Assembly (NCBI RefSeq): GCF_029227915.1
Contig: NC_079887.1
Coordinates: forward strand, 14,570,001-14,634,000
From: Hydractinia symbiolongicarpus
Lineage: Eukaryota > Cnidaria > Hydrozoa > Anthoathecata > Hydractiniidae
Length of the DNA: 64,000 nucleotides
Direction of reading: 5' to 3'
In this document: positions 53,083-64,000 of the stretch, piece after piece
How the letters are laid out: the number at the start of each line of letters is the position of its first letter
Numbering within the stretch: position 1 is the first letter of the stretch
Translations under genes and position numbers: made by a program
The notes under the pieces: model-generated
The model's database searches: none
Seen by the model: only the letters and a program-made list of their open reading frames with translations
Told to the model about the DNA's origin: nothing

Positions 53083-53155
53083 CCGCCGTTTAGTTTCACC
53101 CGAAGGAAACCTCCATACCGGCAGAATACTCAACCACGAGGCCCCCAGGATGCAC
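53083..53155 (-). mobile_element. Possible second tRNA-like SINE head
   Basis: The minus strand reads GCCTCGTGGTTGAGTATTCT then GGGTGAAAC, with an A-box-like TGGTTGAGTATT but only a weak B box. GC-rich against its surroundings. Confidence 0.3.
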
Positions 53156-53697
53156 TGATTTCACGCATTTAATCAGCTTTGTTTTCATCCATTAAAAGTT
53201 CAATCGCATTTTTATCACATATATATCAATATTTAAATGATTATATTTTGATCTTTTTCAACTTAGCTATAAGTACCAAGATATGCTTTCTTTTTTTGAT
53301 CTCGAATTACCCTAGCTAGCATACCAACTATATTTTTTAGCTGCTTTTGTTCCTCATTTTATATGTTGGCTAACAAAGTAAAAATACCCAACTTAGTAGA
53401 AAGTCACAGCATTCTCTAGTGATTTTGTGAATGTGATTCTTTTTTTTCTGAGATGCACTTGGTGGAAGTATGGAAAAACAGATTTTTCAATGGCAGCATT
53501 GTTTGCCAAAATGTCCAGCTTAACGGCCTGTATTTTTTTTTTAAATTTTAATTCTTCGATGACGAGCACTGGATTACGTGGACTCTTAATATTAATATAG
53601 TACATGAAATGAAAACAATTCTTGTGATTAAAATGAATTAGTTAGGGTCTTAATAGAGTATGAATAAAATGTTCTATGTTTGAGATTTCAACATCCT

Positions 53698-55023
53698 CCT
53701 CCCCAGGGCTTGTTCCTATGCCAAAGCCGCTAGCGCTTACTTGACGGCCAAAAAAGACCCTGGTACAGGCTGCTTTTCATAACCAGTTTATTGGTTAATA
53801 TAAATAATTAATGAGTTTGCCTCGCTATTACAATTTCTGCAGTTATTAAAAGCTCTTTTTTACATCCACACGACGTCGTTTGGAGGTTTATGTTTTTAAC
53901 GCTTGACATTCGAAAGTTTTATTTCAAACCAAGTTATTATTTTTTCACCCTGAAACTATATTTTATAGTGATGAAATCTTTTAAGAAGCATTGTTTATCA
54001 ACAAAATGTGGTAAAGTGTGATTGGATAAGCTGATTTGTTGGGATATATACTGATACAAAAAGACAATCTAGGCTCAATTTACCTAACTAGCTTTTATGT
54101 TTTTCAAGTCTAGTACCTCTTTGGAAAAAAGTGTAAGTCTTAGATTGTGGCATCTAGCTAGCTAGTTACATATTAAATAAGGAAATAAAGTTGAAGCTAG
54201 CTAGCTAGCGAAGTATAAAATATGTTTTCAGCGTTGGTAAAGTAATTATAGGTGCTAAAACCTACACCTGAGAAACTTGTGATAAAGAAAGGCCTTAGCA
54301 ATCAATGTCTGACCCAAGAGGCTAGAGATTAATTTATTTTTTATTACCTAAATGTGTTATGTGGCTAGTTGCATAAACTTTTCCTTTATTTTGGTTACGT
54401 TTTTAGAATCTTTAGCAAAATATGTCTTGTGGATAATTTCATTATAGCTGTAAATTCTTTTTGTAGCGTTTTTAGACCCGAATTTTGCTTCTAAACGTGA
54501 GATTTTTCTAGCTAGCTGTGTCTTTTGTGGCTAAATTTAGGACAAGTGTGATTTGTCTGCTAGCTAGCTATACATAATAGACTAACAGATTTTTCAGTAA
54601 TGGCTTATTACGCCTGCCTGTGTACACACATATTAGCAAGATAGATAGCTAGCTAGTCTTTTTTCGCCCACTTTAAATTGCCAAAAGTTATGTTTTTTAC
54701 AAAGCTTTAAATGAACCTTTATGTTAATTTAAAATGTCAACAGTGGAAAATGGAAGACCATATAAAATCTTTCATCAAAATATTTACTGTTTGCCTCACC
54801 ATTTTTTAGTCAATATTTGTGAATATTTCTCATAGTCAGGAATGTACTTTTGTTTCAATGTTTTTGTAACAAAATCCGCCATCTTTATAGTAAATCGTTG
54901 AGTCCTAAATAAATTATCTACGTTGGATGTAAACCTATTGCATTACAGAACTCGCCTACCTGTAACAGGGCTTTTTTTCGCTGCAATTCTCGATGTCAAA
55001 TAGGCAAAACACCTTGGAACAGG
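53698..55023. mobile_element. Old TIR element of the TAGCTAGC-rich family
   Basis: The left end CCCCAGGGCTTGTTCC and GACGGCCAAAAAAGACCCTG are loosely inverted at 54950-55023. The interior matches 14.15-14.6 kb, including CATTACAGAACT and TAGCTAGC runs. No target duplication is now visible. Confidence 0.45.
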
Positions 55024-55371
55024 TCAATTAATAATGCCTACATAAAGACTTGGTTTACACGATGGAATTTCTGCATTTTACATATTATGTTAATCGCTTG
55101 GCTAATGATTCAGAAACACATTTGTTAGTAAAGGAAGTAACCAACCAAAAGGGTGATCAATCCTTTAGAGGTACAGCCGAAGTGCGAGGCTGGGTCCTAG
55201 CTAGTCTATATTGTAATATTCCCTGTCTATCTATTGAGCATACTTAAAAACAGAGGCTTTTGCAATCGAAAACAATAAATTCGCACCTATAATTATAGTA
55301 ATACCTCCCGTCAAACCAAATCTCGTTACTTCACGAAACAAGCGACAAGGATGTCAGAAATAAGAACAGGT

Positions 55372-55408
55372 GATTCACCGTGGAAATTTCCACAGGCTAA
55401 CGTCTAGT
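55372..55408 (+). mobile_element. Hairpin-end fragment of the Helitron-like family
   Basis: Contains an ACCGTGGAAATTTCCAC hairpin followed by AGGCTAACGTCTAG, the 3' end of the family; the upstream part is too diverged to trace. Confidence 0.4.
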
Positions 55409-55762
55409 TTTAATATGATTTCTTATGCAAATGTTAGGGCGAGTTCAAGCATTTATGTTATAGATAGCACCGCGAAGAACCTGGCTGCCAAATCATTCAG
55501 ATCGCATTCTGTAACATCAGCAGACCTTAAAACGAAATCAACCATCTGAATGTGAGTGATATCCCAACCTTATTAGAACAAACGTCAGGTGAAGTTTTTT
55601 TTATTATTATTTCTTTTCACATAAGTAACACTCCACACAATAAAAGTAAATCCACTAATTACACAATCACGCTAATAATCTCACGACAATCTTCACATCA
55701 AGGATTTTTTAAAAGTTTTTCCAAAATTCATCTAAAATGAAAAGAGGAATAAGTTAAATATA

Positions 55763-56385
55763 CAGTGCACTCTCGATAAAACGAACCCCCATATAGTAAA
55801 GTGTCGATTTAACGAACACCCATGTTGTGAATTCTCAATTTAACAAACCAAATTTTTTGTCACCTAACTCATAACACTAAATGTAATAGAAACTGGGCAA
55901 TATTTTCAATTTTTTGTACATTATCGGTATTAATATTATGTTTTATGTTTGAAAAGTGCAATATTATCCAAATGGAACAGTTTGGATCACAGAAACATTA
56001 GTAGAACATGCAGCAGAACAAAAACAAAACAAATTTTGAACTTTCAGATATCATCTTGTCAATAATATTCTCATCAGCCTTATTTTTTTCTTATAAGAGA
56101 TCCTTACGCAACAAAACAAGTGTAAGAACCACTGATCTTTAAGAGATATTTTGCCAGATTTATGGAGACATTGCATTGTGTAATGTAAGCAACAATTTGT
56201 TTTGATTTTGAATTATATTACGGTAGAGTCCTCTTTGAGCAATTAGGGTAATGTGTTGCCCTTAACGCTATAAATTTTGGTAGGGTTAAAAAAATATAAA
56301 ATATTATTTAATTGAGCCAAAGCTCCTATATTTATTTTACTTTTCTCCGTTTCCCTACGCGGTTTGTTATACCGGGAGTCTACTG
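55763..56385. mobile_element. Tigger-like element abutting the last exon of the modular gene
   Basis: It begins CAGTGCACTCTCGATAAAAC with AACGAACACCC repeats, and ends inversely as CAGTAGACTCCCGGTATAAC. TA precedes the left end; the right flank is TG, so the target duplication is mutated or absent. The right end overlaps the stop codon of the adjacent reading frame. Confidence 0.6.
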
Positions 56386-59300
56386 TGTGCATCTGTTGTG
56401 AGGAAGCATCTTGTCACTTTCAAACGTTTCGATAATTTGTTTTTTAATAATATTACCTTGAAAATCTTCTTCCCATTTTTTAGGATCATTCTCCATTTTC
56501 CAAGCTGCAATATCGTCTGCCAAATTGCCTAATTTACTCATTGATTTTGAGCCACTTGCTGACCGTTTTACATTTTCAACCTTTTTTCCGTCTGAAACAC
56601 CTTTTTGAATCTCTGTGGAAGTAAAAAAAAGTGTAACAGTGATTACTTTCACTTTTTAACACGGAAAGCAATCACCGCAACTTCCGGAATTTACTTTTTG
56701 AAAAGTACTTACTCTGGGACTTCATCGTTTTGGAAACTGATTTTTTAAATTCGTCTTTCCGGAATGACATGGGTATATTATCTATAGATAACAATCTTGT
56801 CACATTAAAACAGCTTAACTGAAGAGTTACTTGAGGAAAGCGATGTTTGGCTTAAACTTTCCCTTTTGTAACTCGTAAGTGAAAACACAATGCTGATCAT
56901 ATCTTTCTCAATAAACTAAAGATTGTAGCGCAAACATAATTATAAACTACAAAATTAATTAGAAAAGTAACATAGAAAAATATCACAGAAAAAAATGAAG
57001 GGTCATAGCTGTACATAACGTTTTTCTCTTTGCAAACACATCTGCTTTCGCGTCTGTTATTTGCACTATGTGAAGTTTTTCCATAATATATTTTTGTTCT
57101 TTATCATAGAGCATTGAAAGCTTACCTTTTTTTCTGTCTAGCTCTGAATTCTTCTTAGTAGACTCCTTCTTTACAAGTTCTAAAATATAGTATTGGGTTG
57201 TCATACACATATTACATCGCAGTCAGTGTCATTCTCTGGTGCCAAAATGACACAATATCAGTAATTCTTAACTGACTGATGCAAAAAATCAAAATATCCC
57301 ATAATTTTAATGGTTTCAAGCATTAAAATTATAGAAATATTATTTTCACATGATTTTTGAGCCATTCTAATAGGTTTGGAAAGGCATTATAAAATGGTAC
57401 CATAAAAACGTAAACAATAAAAAAGCAGATAAAAACATCTCTTTCTTTTAATTCACATAGTGCAATCAAACGATGTTTAATTGCAAAATTATCCAAATCA
57501 AACATGTGTTTTTTAACTCCTTGACAACAACATTTTTTAAAAAATTGAGTTTAACATTCTGTTGACAAAAAAAAGGCCACCTCGATCTCTACTTATTTTC
57601 GCCGTTCAGTATCCGTTTATTATATCTGCAAACCTGCGATTTCGTCCAATTGCTTGTCTATCCCTGTTAGTGTATCTGATAATGATTTTTTTGTTGCTTG
57701 TCTATTTACGTCAGATTCTTTCTTTTTGTTAACACCAGGTCGCAAACCACCGCCTAAGTGTTGAGGAACATGCTTGATGTTATCATTTTCTAAAAAAAAA
57801 AAGTGCATTGGCTTTAGGTAGAAGTAGGTAGTTAAGATCTCAAATAATTGTAACCAGATTGTGTTGTTGAGTTCCATGTAATATTGTTGTTTAAGGGTTT
57901 ATGCAATAGATAAATTGTAAGTACAATAAAATCAGTTATTTCTGTCTATTGCATGCCATCCATTTTCACAGGCGTTTACACAAAATATGTATGATGCAAT
58001 TAACGCTAATATTATGTAGCACTGATGATGGATATGTTCTAAAGAACCTCCCCTCCAAATAAAGTTAGCGCAAGCTATAATGCCTGATCTTTTCTGCTTA
58101 ACTGAAGAACTTGACGCAGTATAACATTACATCATTACCTATCGTTATCAAGAACTTCAAACAAAACCTTAAAATTCTGTCTTGAACTAAGTAATTGGAT
58201 TGAATAACCCTCGACACGGTCTCTCTTTTCCACAATGCCGTGTGGATTGGTTGATCGTTTTAATTTCCAACAAAGTTTTTTCAGTTTTATGAACGTTTAT
58301 GCAAATTCCAGAAGATGATTTATAATGTGAGATAAAAAGGAACGTCTAAGTTTCTTCTGCAAGTGTCTGGTCCCGAGCCCTCTTCTAGGGTCATAGATTC
58401 TGGCGGCATTCTACCAAAATCCTTGTCCCCATTTTTTCGGTCGATCGTTTAGATTGATGTGGATGTATTTCTACCAACGTTGCTAACTGTATATTTATTT
58501 TTAGTACTGCAATAGAAAAGTTTCATCACACACAAAGCTGAGCATGTTCTGTGACGTTTATTAAATCTGGTATCAATACATATTAATCCTTAAAGGACGG
58601 TCACTTTTTGAAAAGACTCCTTTTTCAGTCAACATATAGTCACTTCTACGAAATTAAGTCGTGATTGATGACTCAGAACAAGACCTACATGATTCATGTT
58701 TGGTATTTTTGGATAACCGAATTCATCATCTTTCTACTTTGGCACTTCGTCATTGGAAGAGGAACTTTTCATGGCAACCCTTTCCTCAAGAGTTATGACG
58801 GTTTTACTGTAGCGCTGTTTTACCAAGATATTCCCAGGACCCGCCCATTGAGGGTTGAATTTAATAATTGCAGACACATATACCTGGATTATCCGATAAG
58901 ACTGCGTGAAATAACGGTTTTCCAACTTTAACTGAAAAATTAGAAAAAGAAATTTACCTATATATATATAAAAAGAAATATTTAAATAAAACAAATGTAA
59001 AATTATTACCAAATTTTACCGGTAATTAAAGATTGTATTAATTTTGGTATTTACTTCTTTGCAAATAACAAAATTATTTATGATAAATATTTCCGTTAAG
59101 AATTACACTAACCTTGTACATCAGATCTGGACCTAAAATCTTCGTGTTTTGGTGGACCATCGACTACAAATAATAAAAAAAAAAGAAAAATGTACGAAAT
59201 AGTATATTGACTACATCGAGTGAAAAGTGTACGAGTTTAACAAGACTGATTGGTAAGTTCTTTTGTACTCATTTACAGAGATTTTTGAAAATAGTCTTAG

Positions 59301-62300
59301 ATTATTTGCCAAACAGAGGAAAAATCTGTTACATGTCCATGGAATTACGGTGTACATTTTGATATATGAAATAAAAAAAGTCCAAGTTCCAAGAAAAAAA
59401 ACTATTTCTAAGGCGTCAAAAATTGATTTCAAGCGGCAACGTAATTACAATCTATATTAAGATACCCGTATACGTCTGTCTCTATGTCTGTCACACAAAA
59501 TGGCAACTGCAGTAGCGAGGCACACAAAATGCGGTAAATTTAAGGCGGGCAAACCCGTGGATTTATCAACGGGTCACCGACTAGTGTAATTATCCTCGAA
59601 AGAAGGGGAAAATTGTGCAATCAATAATATTGTTTTTGGAGTTATAGTGATGCTGATATTGTTTGCTGCATACAAATCTGAGGGGCGTATCATTCTGATT
59701 TTCTAGTCATCTTGAAGAATTGCAGAAGAAATGTTGGTAAAAGAAGTTCTTTAGAGCGTTCTACCGCAAGTTTTCGTTTAGTTGATTATATTCCACATAA
59801 CCCAACACACAATACAGAAGATGTAATCGTTGACAAAATCGCATGCTGCCATATATAGAATAAAATCATTAAAATGATCTTCTGGCTTTACTCTCCTTTT
59901 TTATAGGAATTTTCTTTTTATCAAAGTTTATAATTTTGGAGTACTTTACCAACAAATATTTTTTCTTAAAATCCATTACTCAAATTTCTTGCATGAATAG
60001 TATAAATTTAATTTAGTGTACTTTTTATTCTTTAATTTTTTCTTTTCTATACTTAGAGCTTTCTTCCTCTAAGCTTAGAGGCATGCCTTTCCGATGGCTT
60101 TGCACTACCTTTAATCCTGGATACTTCTGTAAAACTAGCCGTGTTTGACTTTTCTCGAAATGAGCGGAAAGCATGACGTTGCCAGTACCCTATAACGGGT
60201 AGGCTGGGAAATAGTTTACCTAGACAATGGTGTAGGTCAAGTGAACAATGTTAAAAGTACTCTTTTCAAAGTATCCGCATTCAGTATATATTAGTTCCGT
60301 TTAAAATTTTGTATGCAACCACATAAACTAAGTCATAATTCTACATTCCTAAGAAAAGTGGTTGCGATCTTCAAAATCACGCCTTCCAGTCCATTATATT
60401 TTGTTTGGGGTTGAAGGTCGTTATCAATGAAATCACAACAGCATTGTAGAAATATATCAGTCAACATATGACAACAGCTTTTTATAAACATATAGTAATA
60501 CCTCTTCTATCAAGATTGTTGGGATTAACATTTGCTGGTGGGTCAGATCTACCTGCATACGAATAGATATGTAAATAAAAATAATGTCTACCTTACATGC
60601 TGAAAAGAATAGAAAAAAGCAAAGTAGAATATCCAGTAAAGACACGGATTTTTGTAACATATATGTTTGATAAAATGTTGCAATTTTTTTGTGCTTTAAT
60701 AGATTGGTTTTTATTACAAGAGTGTACAAAAAAATACGATCAACCAGTGAATATCTAGTTATCACATACCCGGATCATCAGATGAGACTTCGTGGAATAA
60801 TGGCATCCCAAGCTTTACTGCTAATTTAAACAAAAAAAATTACCTTTGAGAAGCAAACAAAACAAAGTGATTTATAGCAATTCTCTAAAGTTTCCCTTGC
60901 ACAAAGGTTTCGGCAAGTTGGGAATTTTGTTACACTAAGTCCACTAACCTTTTTCATCCGAGGGTGGACCATTAACTATAAATATAATAATGGGGATGAG
61001 AAATGCATAAATTTGTGTAGCAGAAAAATATAGTTTAATTATGCAAGTTTACAAAACACTCTCCACACTAGATTACAGACATTTTACTAAATAAAAAGTT
61101 GTTGCAACAAAAAACCATTAATGTTTCAAGTTATATAAAATCGGCTCATAACGATTAAATATGTAGCTACCTGGATTATCCGAGAAGAGTTCGTGAAATA
61201 ATGGTACACCAACTTTTACTGCAAATTTAAACAGAAAATAAATATAATCATAGTGGGTATACTAAAACGAAGTGATACAAATAATTAGTTTTTAAAGTGT
61301 AATTAAATTATTTCATAAAATGTTAAAGTTAAAAACAAGTTCAAAAATCAGCAAAAGCTTTTCGATATATTATCATCATCGGTGCTATATACAAATGTGT
61401 ATATAGCACTAATTATGTTCATATATCGAAAAGCTTTTGGTAAAAAGCTATACAAATGGGTATAGATCACTGGCAAAATTATTCTTAACACAATGCAATT
61501 AACTAAATTTATTATTTTTTGCATTTAAAAAAAAAATTTTGCAAAGAGATTTTGTTAAACAACATCAACCTTTTTCGTCAGATCTGAGAGAATCATGGTG
61601 TGTGGGTGGACCATCAACTATAAATAGAAATACGCGATTGAAAAGCGTTCAATTTTATGTAGAGGGAAATTGTGAGTTCTGATAAAGGTACGTCATAAGA
61701 TTTTTCCTTTTTTATGGCTATGTGGAAATCGTTTTTTTCCATGACGTGAACAATCATATTTAGCCAACAAAAAGTAAGTACATAAAGAAGTCACCAACCC
61801 CCAACCTCCTTATAAATAACTTCTGAAGCATACCGAAGTTGATATTTGATGATTTTCAAACATTGTTTCTTTGTTATATGGCGTCAGAACAGTCAAATAT
61901 TTTTTATATGATGTCATGTTATTACTATGTCCTTTCATTGATTAGGGAAAAATCGAGCAAAAATAATTGTTTTGTATAAATTTATATTATTTCTTAAAAA
62001 TATTTTCTGGTACTTGATTTATGGTGCGCAGAAACCACCAAAATTTGAGTAAATAAAATGGTCTTGTTTTTAATTCAGCTTATCGAATGCTATCAGCATT
62101 CTTCTAAAGTACAATAATGAAACTTTTCTAAAAGTTATTTTTTAATTTATTTATTATTAACAAAAACTGCTCCGTCATACACTAAAACATTTGACTTGAT
62201 TCAAAAAATTTAAAATCGATAATTAGAAACTAAGTAAATAAAAAATGACCGACTTGACAAAAAATACAAATGTTTCTATTGGTAAACAGATATAAAAACT

Positions 62301-63908
62301 CAAATTTAAACTAACCTCTTATGTCAAGCTTGCTGCGATCAAGTTCCGTTGGTGGGTCAGATTTGCCTGTACGTAGATAATGAAATGCGTTTACCTATAT
62401 TTTACTTAGAGCAAATTACAACTATTATGTTTTATACATAGTGCAAAATCCAGCTAAGATCCACGTAACAATTTCCTATAAACCATACACATATGAAACA
62501 ATACAAACGCACAAAAGTATTTGTTTTTCAAATGTCATATGTTTCGTTTAATATAACACTTTTGATTTTCCTCATATTCATTTCCATTTGCCTATTTTGC
62601 AAAGATTAGTTCAAGAACAGTTTCATTAAAATACAGAATACTTAAAAAGGTAAAAATTGTAATTTTTATTTTATTTAATGCTTTTATATGTTTACGTTTA
62701 TAGTGACATATTTCTTTCTCTAACCCATAGCTAGGTGCAATTTTTGAATTCGTATTATCATAAATGCAAGTTTTAAAAGCATGTACATGTACAGCTAGTG
62801 CAATAATGGTAAGCATTTTTGCAAAAACACTCTCCACAGTAGATTACAGATAACCTGCACTCTCATTTCACTTCCTAAATAGTTGTAGCTACAACAGACC
62901 ATTAATGTTTCATGTTATATAAATTCAACTCATAACGATTAAATATGTAGCTACCTGGATTATCCGAGACGAGTTCGTGAAATAATGGTACACCAACTTT
63001 TACTGAAAATTTAAAACAGAAAAAACAATATAATTCCAGTGAGTAAATCAAAACGAAGTGATACAGATAATTAGTCTTGAAAGTGTAATTAGTTTTCAGT
63101 AAATTGATAATCTGAATTATAATGCCCGTATACGTCTGTCCGTCCGTCCGTCTGTCTGTCACGAAAAATGGTAGCTTAGCTGCGACGGGCGAACCCGTGG
63201 ACTTTTTCACTGGCTAACGACTATTATTGTAAAATTACACCAACCTTTTTCATCAGATCTGAATATAAAATCGCGGTGTGTCGGTGGACCATCAACTACA
63301 AATAAAAATACGCGATTGAAAAGTGTTCAATTTAGTGTAGAGGGGAAATTGTGAGTTCTGATAAAGGTCTGTTAAAACCTTTTTTCTTTTTTATGGCTAT
63401 GTGGAAATTGTTTCAACTTTTCCATGAAGTGAACAAACATATTTAGCCAACAAAAGGTGAATGCATAAGAACGTCTAAAAGCCACCAACCCCCAACCTCC
63501 AACTTAATTTTTTATTACATGCATGCCTTTTTAAAGGTTGACAACCAAATATTTTTCATAGGATGTCGTGTTATTACCATGGTAACTTAACGGTTAACAT
63601 TTGTTCAAGCAGAAATCAAGCAGACACAAACTTTTCGTATGTACTCAAAAGTAGCTACTTAAGAACATTATCTCGCTTTTTAGCCATTCATCTTCCTTCT
63701 AGGTTTGGGAGAGACCGAAGATACAAAGCCTGAACAAGGTTCATTATTGTAGTTTTAATAATACGAGTAGGCAATCAACGTGCTACTATCGCGTTCATTA
63801 AACGAAATGTTATTTATCTTCGTAAATATACAGTATAAAAGTATTAGATTTATTTACACAAACCTCTTATATCAATCTTGCTGAGGTCAACTGGTGGGTC
63901 AGATTTAC
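56380..63908 (-). CDS. Unrecognised modular gene with tandem A/B/C mini-exons, 5' end outside window
   Basis: Exons, 5' to 3': 63908-63864 (C), 63295-63245 (B), 63002-62955 (A), 62366-62316 (C), 61617-61570 (B), 61218-61171 (A), 60975-60949 (short B), 60817-60770 (A), 60552-60502 (C), 59163-59113 (B), 58931-58884 (A), 57789-57634, 57179-57126, 56781-56713, 56612-56380. Every intron is phase 1 and the reading frame stays open throughout. Type C encodes GKSDPPVDLSKIDIR-like text, type B VDGPPTHRDFIFRSDEK-like text, type A VKVGVPLFHELVSDNP-like text, so one C-B-A round gives about 49 residues. The C-terminal exons are Lys/Glu/Ser-rich and probably helical, with IDKQLDEIA and SKLGNLADDIAAWK. No signal peptide or membrane helix is visible in this part. 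I do not recognise the family. The last exon may be spliced at a GTAATA near 56455 rather than read to the stop at 56380. Confidence 0.7.
59460..59584 (+). mobile_element. Helitron-like short element between mini-exons
   Basis: A full-length copy, GATACCCGTATACGTCTG to CGTGGATTTATCAACGGGTC and CGACTAG, within the intron between the C exon at 60.5 kb and the B exon at 59.1 kb. Confidence 0.65.
61352..61439. repeat. Nested palindromes in the modular gene
   Basis: Perfect 19-bp outer arms (CAAAAGCTTTTCGATATAT) enclose a second perfect palindrome with 11-bp arms (GTGCTATATAC) at 61382-61409. Intronic, between B and A exons. Confidence 0.85.
63117..63223 (+). mobile_element. Helitron-like short element between mini-exons
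   Basis: AATGCCCGTATACGTCTG start, GTCC/GTCT core and CCCGTGGACTTTTTCACTGG end. It sits in the intron between the B exon at 63.27 kb and the A exon at 62.98 kb. The paralogous intron of the neighbouring round (61219-61569) has no copy, so this insertion post-dates the duplication or was lost from the sister. Confidence 0.6.
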
Positions 63909-64000
63909 CTGTAAAAAATGATAATGAAATATGTTTATACCTATTTTTCTTAAATGAGAAGAATATATATTCATTTAAGCTGCTTGTCAAGTAAATTCTC

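Larger units (their letters stand above)
44000..55762. other. Gene-poor interval upstream of the ADAM gene
   Basis: I see no chain of exons in nearly 12 kb. Isolated frames, such as 44888-45196 plus, lack splice context and family pattern. Recognisable content is a Tigger-like MITE, SINE-like pieces, an old TIR element and a poly-G run at 46150-46162. Confidence 0.45.
58884..63908 (-). repeat. Tandem C-B-A exon-triplet array (four rounds, one lacking C)
   Basis: Exon order along the minus strand is CBA, CBA, BA, CBA. Exon sizes: A always 48 bp; B 51, 48, 27 and 51 bp; C 45, 51 and 51 bp. The B exon pair at 61617 and 63295 and the A pair at 61218 and 63002 are nearly identical and share flanking intron sequence, for example 61618-61806 against 63296-63500, so at least one round arose by recent segmental duplication of about 1.7 kb. 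Confidence 0.8.

Noticed and set aside
58734..58850. Frame ending SSSSNDEVPK as a terminal exon of the modular gene
   Set aside because: No acceptor in phase 1 leads into it, whereas exons further downstream join in phase without it.

Overview
The window is AT-rich, intron-dense animal DNA. Every gene is a series of short exons with GT-AG borders, and I assembled the models by hand from splice sites, phase continuity and protein family patterns. The content points to a cnidarian, probably a medusozoan such as a hydrozoan: a galaxin-type double-cysteine secreted protein, a secreted ADAM protease ending in a GC...IDW...FGIQFxGECW domain that I associate with cnidarian proteins, and many short non-autonomous transposons. 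The species call is inference.

Layout. 1-4.07 kb: repeats only (a GGAC microsatellite inside a Helitron-like element, and a 114-bp higher-order minisatellite). 4.07-10.14 kb, plus strand: complete 9-exon SLC6 sodium/chloride-coupled transporter (673 aa). 10.1-15.0 kb: transposon debris. 15.0-22.35 kb, minus: complete 13-exon STRA6-like multi-pass membrane receptor (about 887 aa), convergent with the SLC6 gene. 22.4-25.2 kb: no gene, a Tigger/CENP-B transposase scrap. 25.2-28.5 kb, minus: complete 6-exon galaxin-like gene (356 aa). 28.5-35.4 kb: no gene; holds a 1.94-kb TIR transposon with a perfect 9-bp target duplication. 35.4-43.9 kb, minus: complete 27-exon secreted ADAM metalloprotease (827 aa) with a clear TATA box. 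44-56 kb: gene-poor, two Tigger-like MITEs, SINE-like pieces and an old TIR element. 56.4-64 kb, minus: 3' part of an unrecognised gene built from a tandemly duplicated triplet of tiny phase-1 exons; its last readable exon ends on a stop codon supplied by a transposon end.

The genes do not form a pathway that I can infer. Three code for membrane or secreted proteins with plausible roles in nutrient or transmitter uptake (SLC6), small lipophile transport (STRA6-like) and extracellular matrix (galaxin-like, ADAM). The most unusual item is the modular repeat gene at the right edge. The most pervasive structural signal is one Helitron-like short element family, seen about nine times, including in introns of three or four genes.
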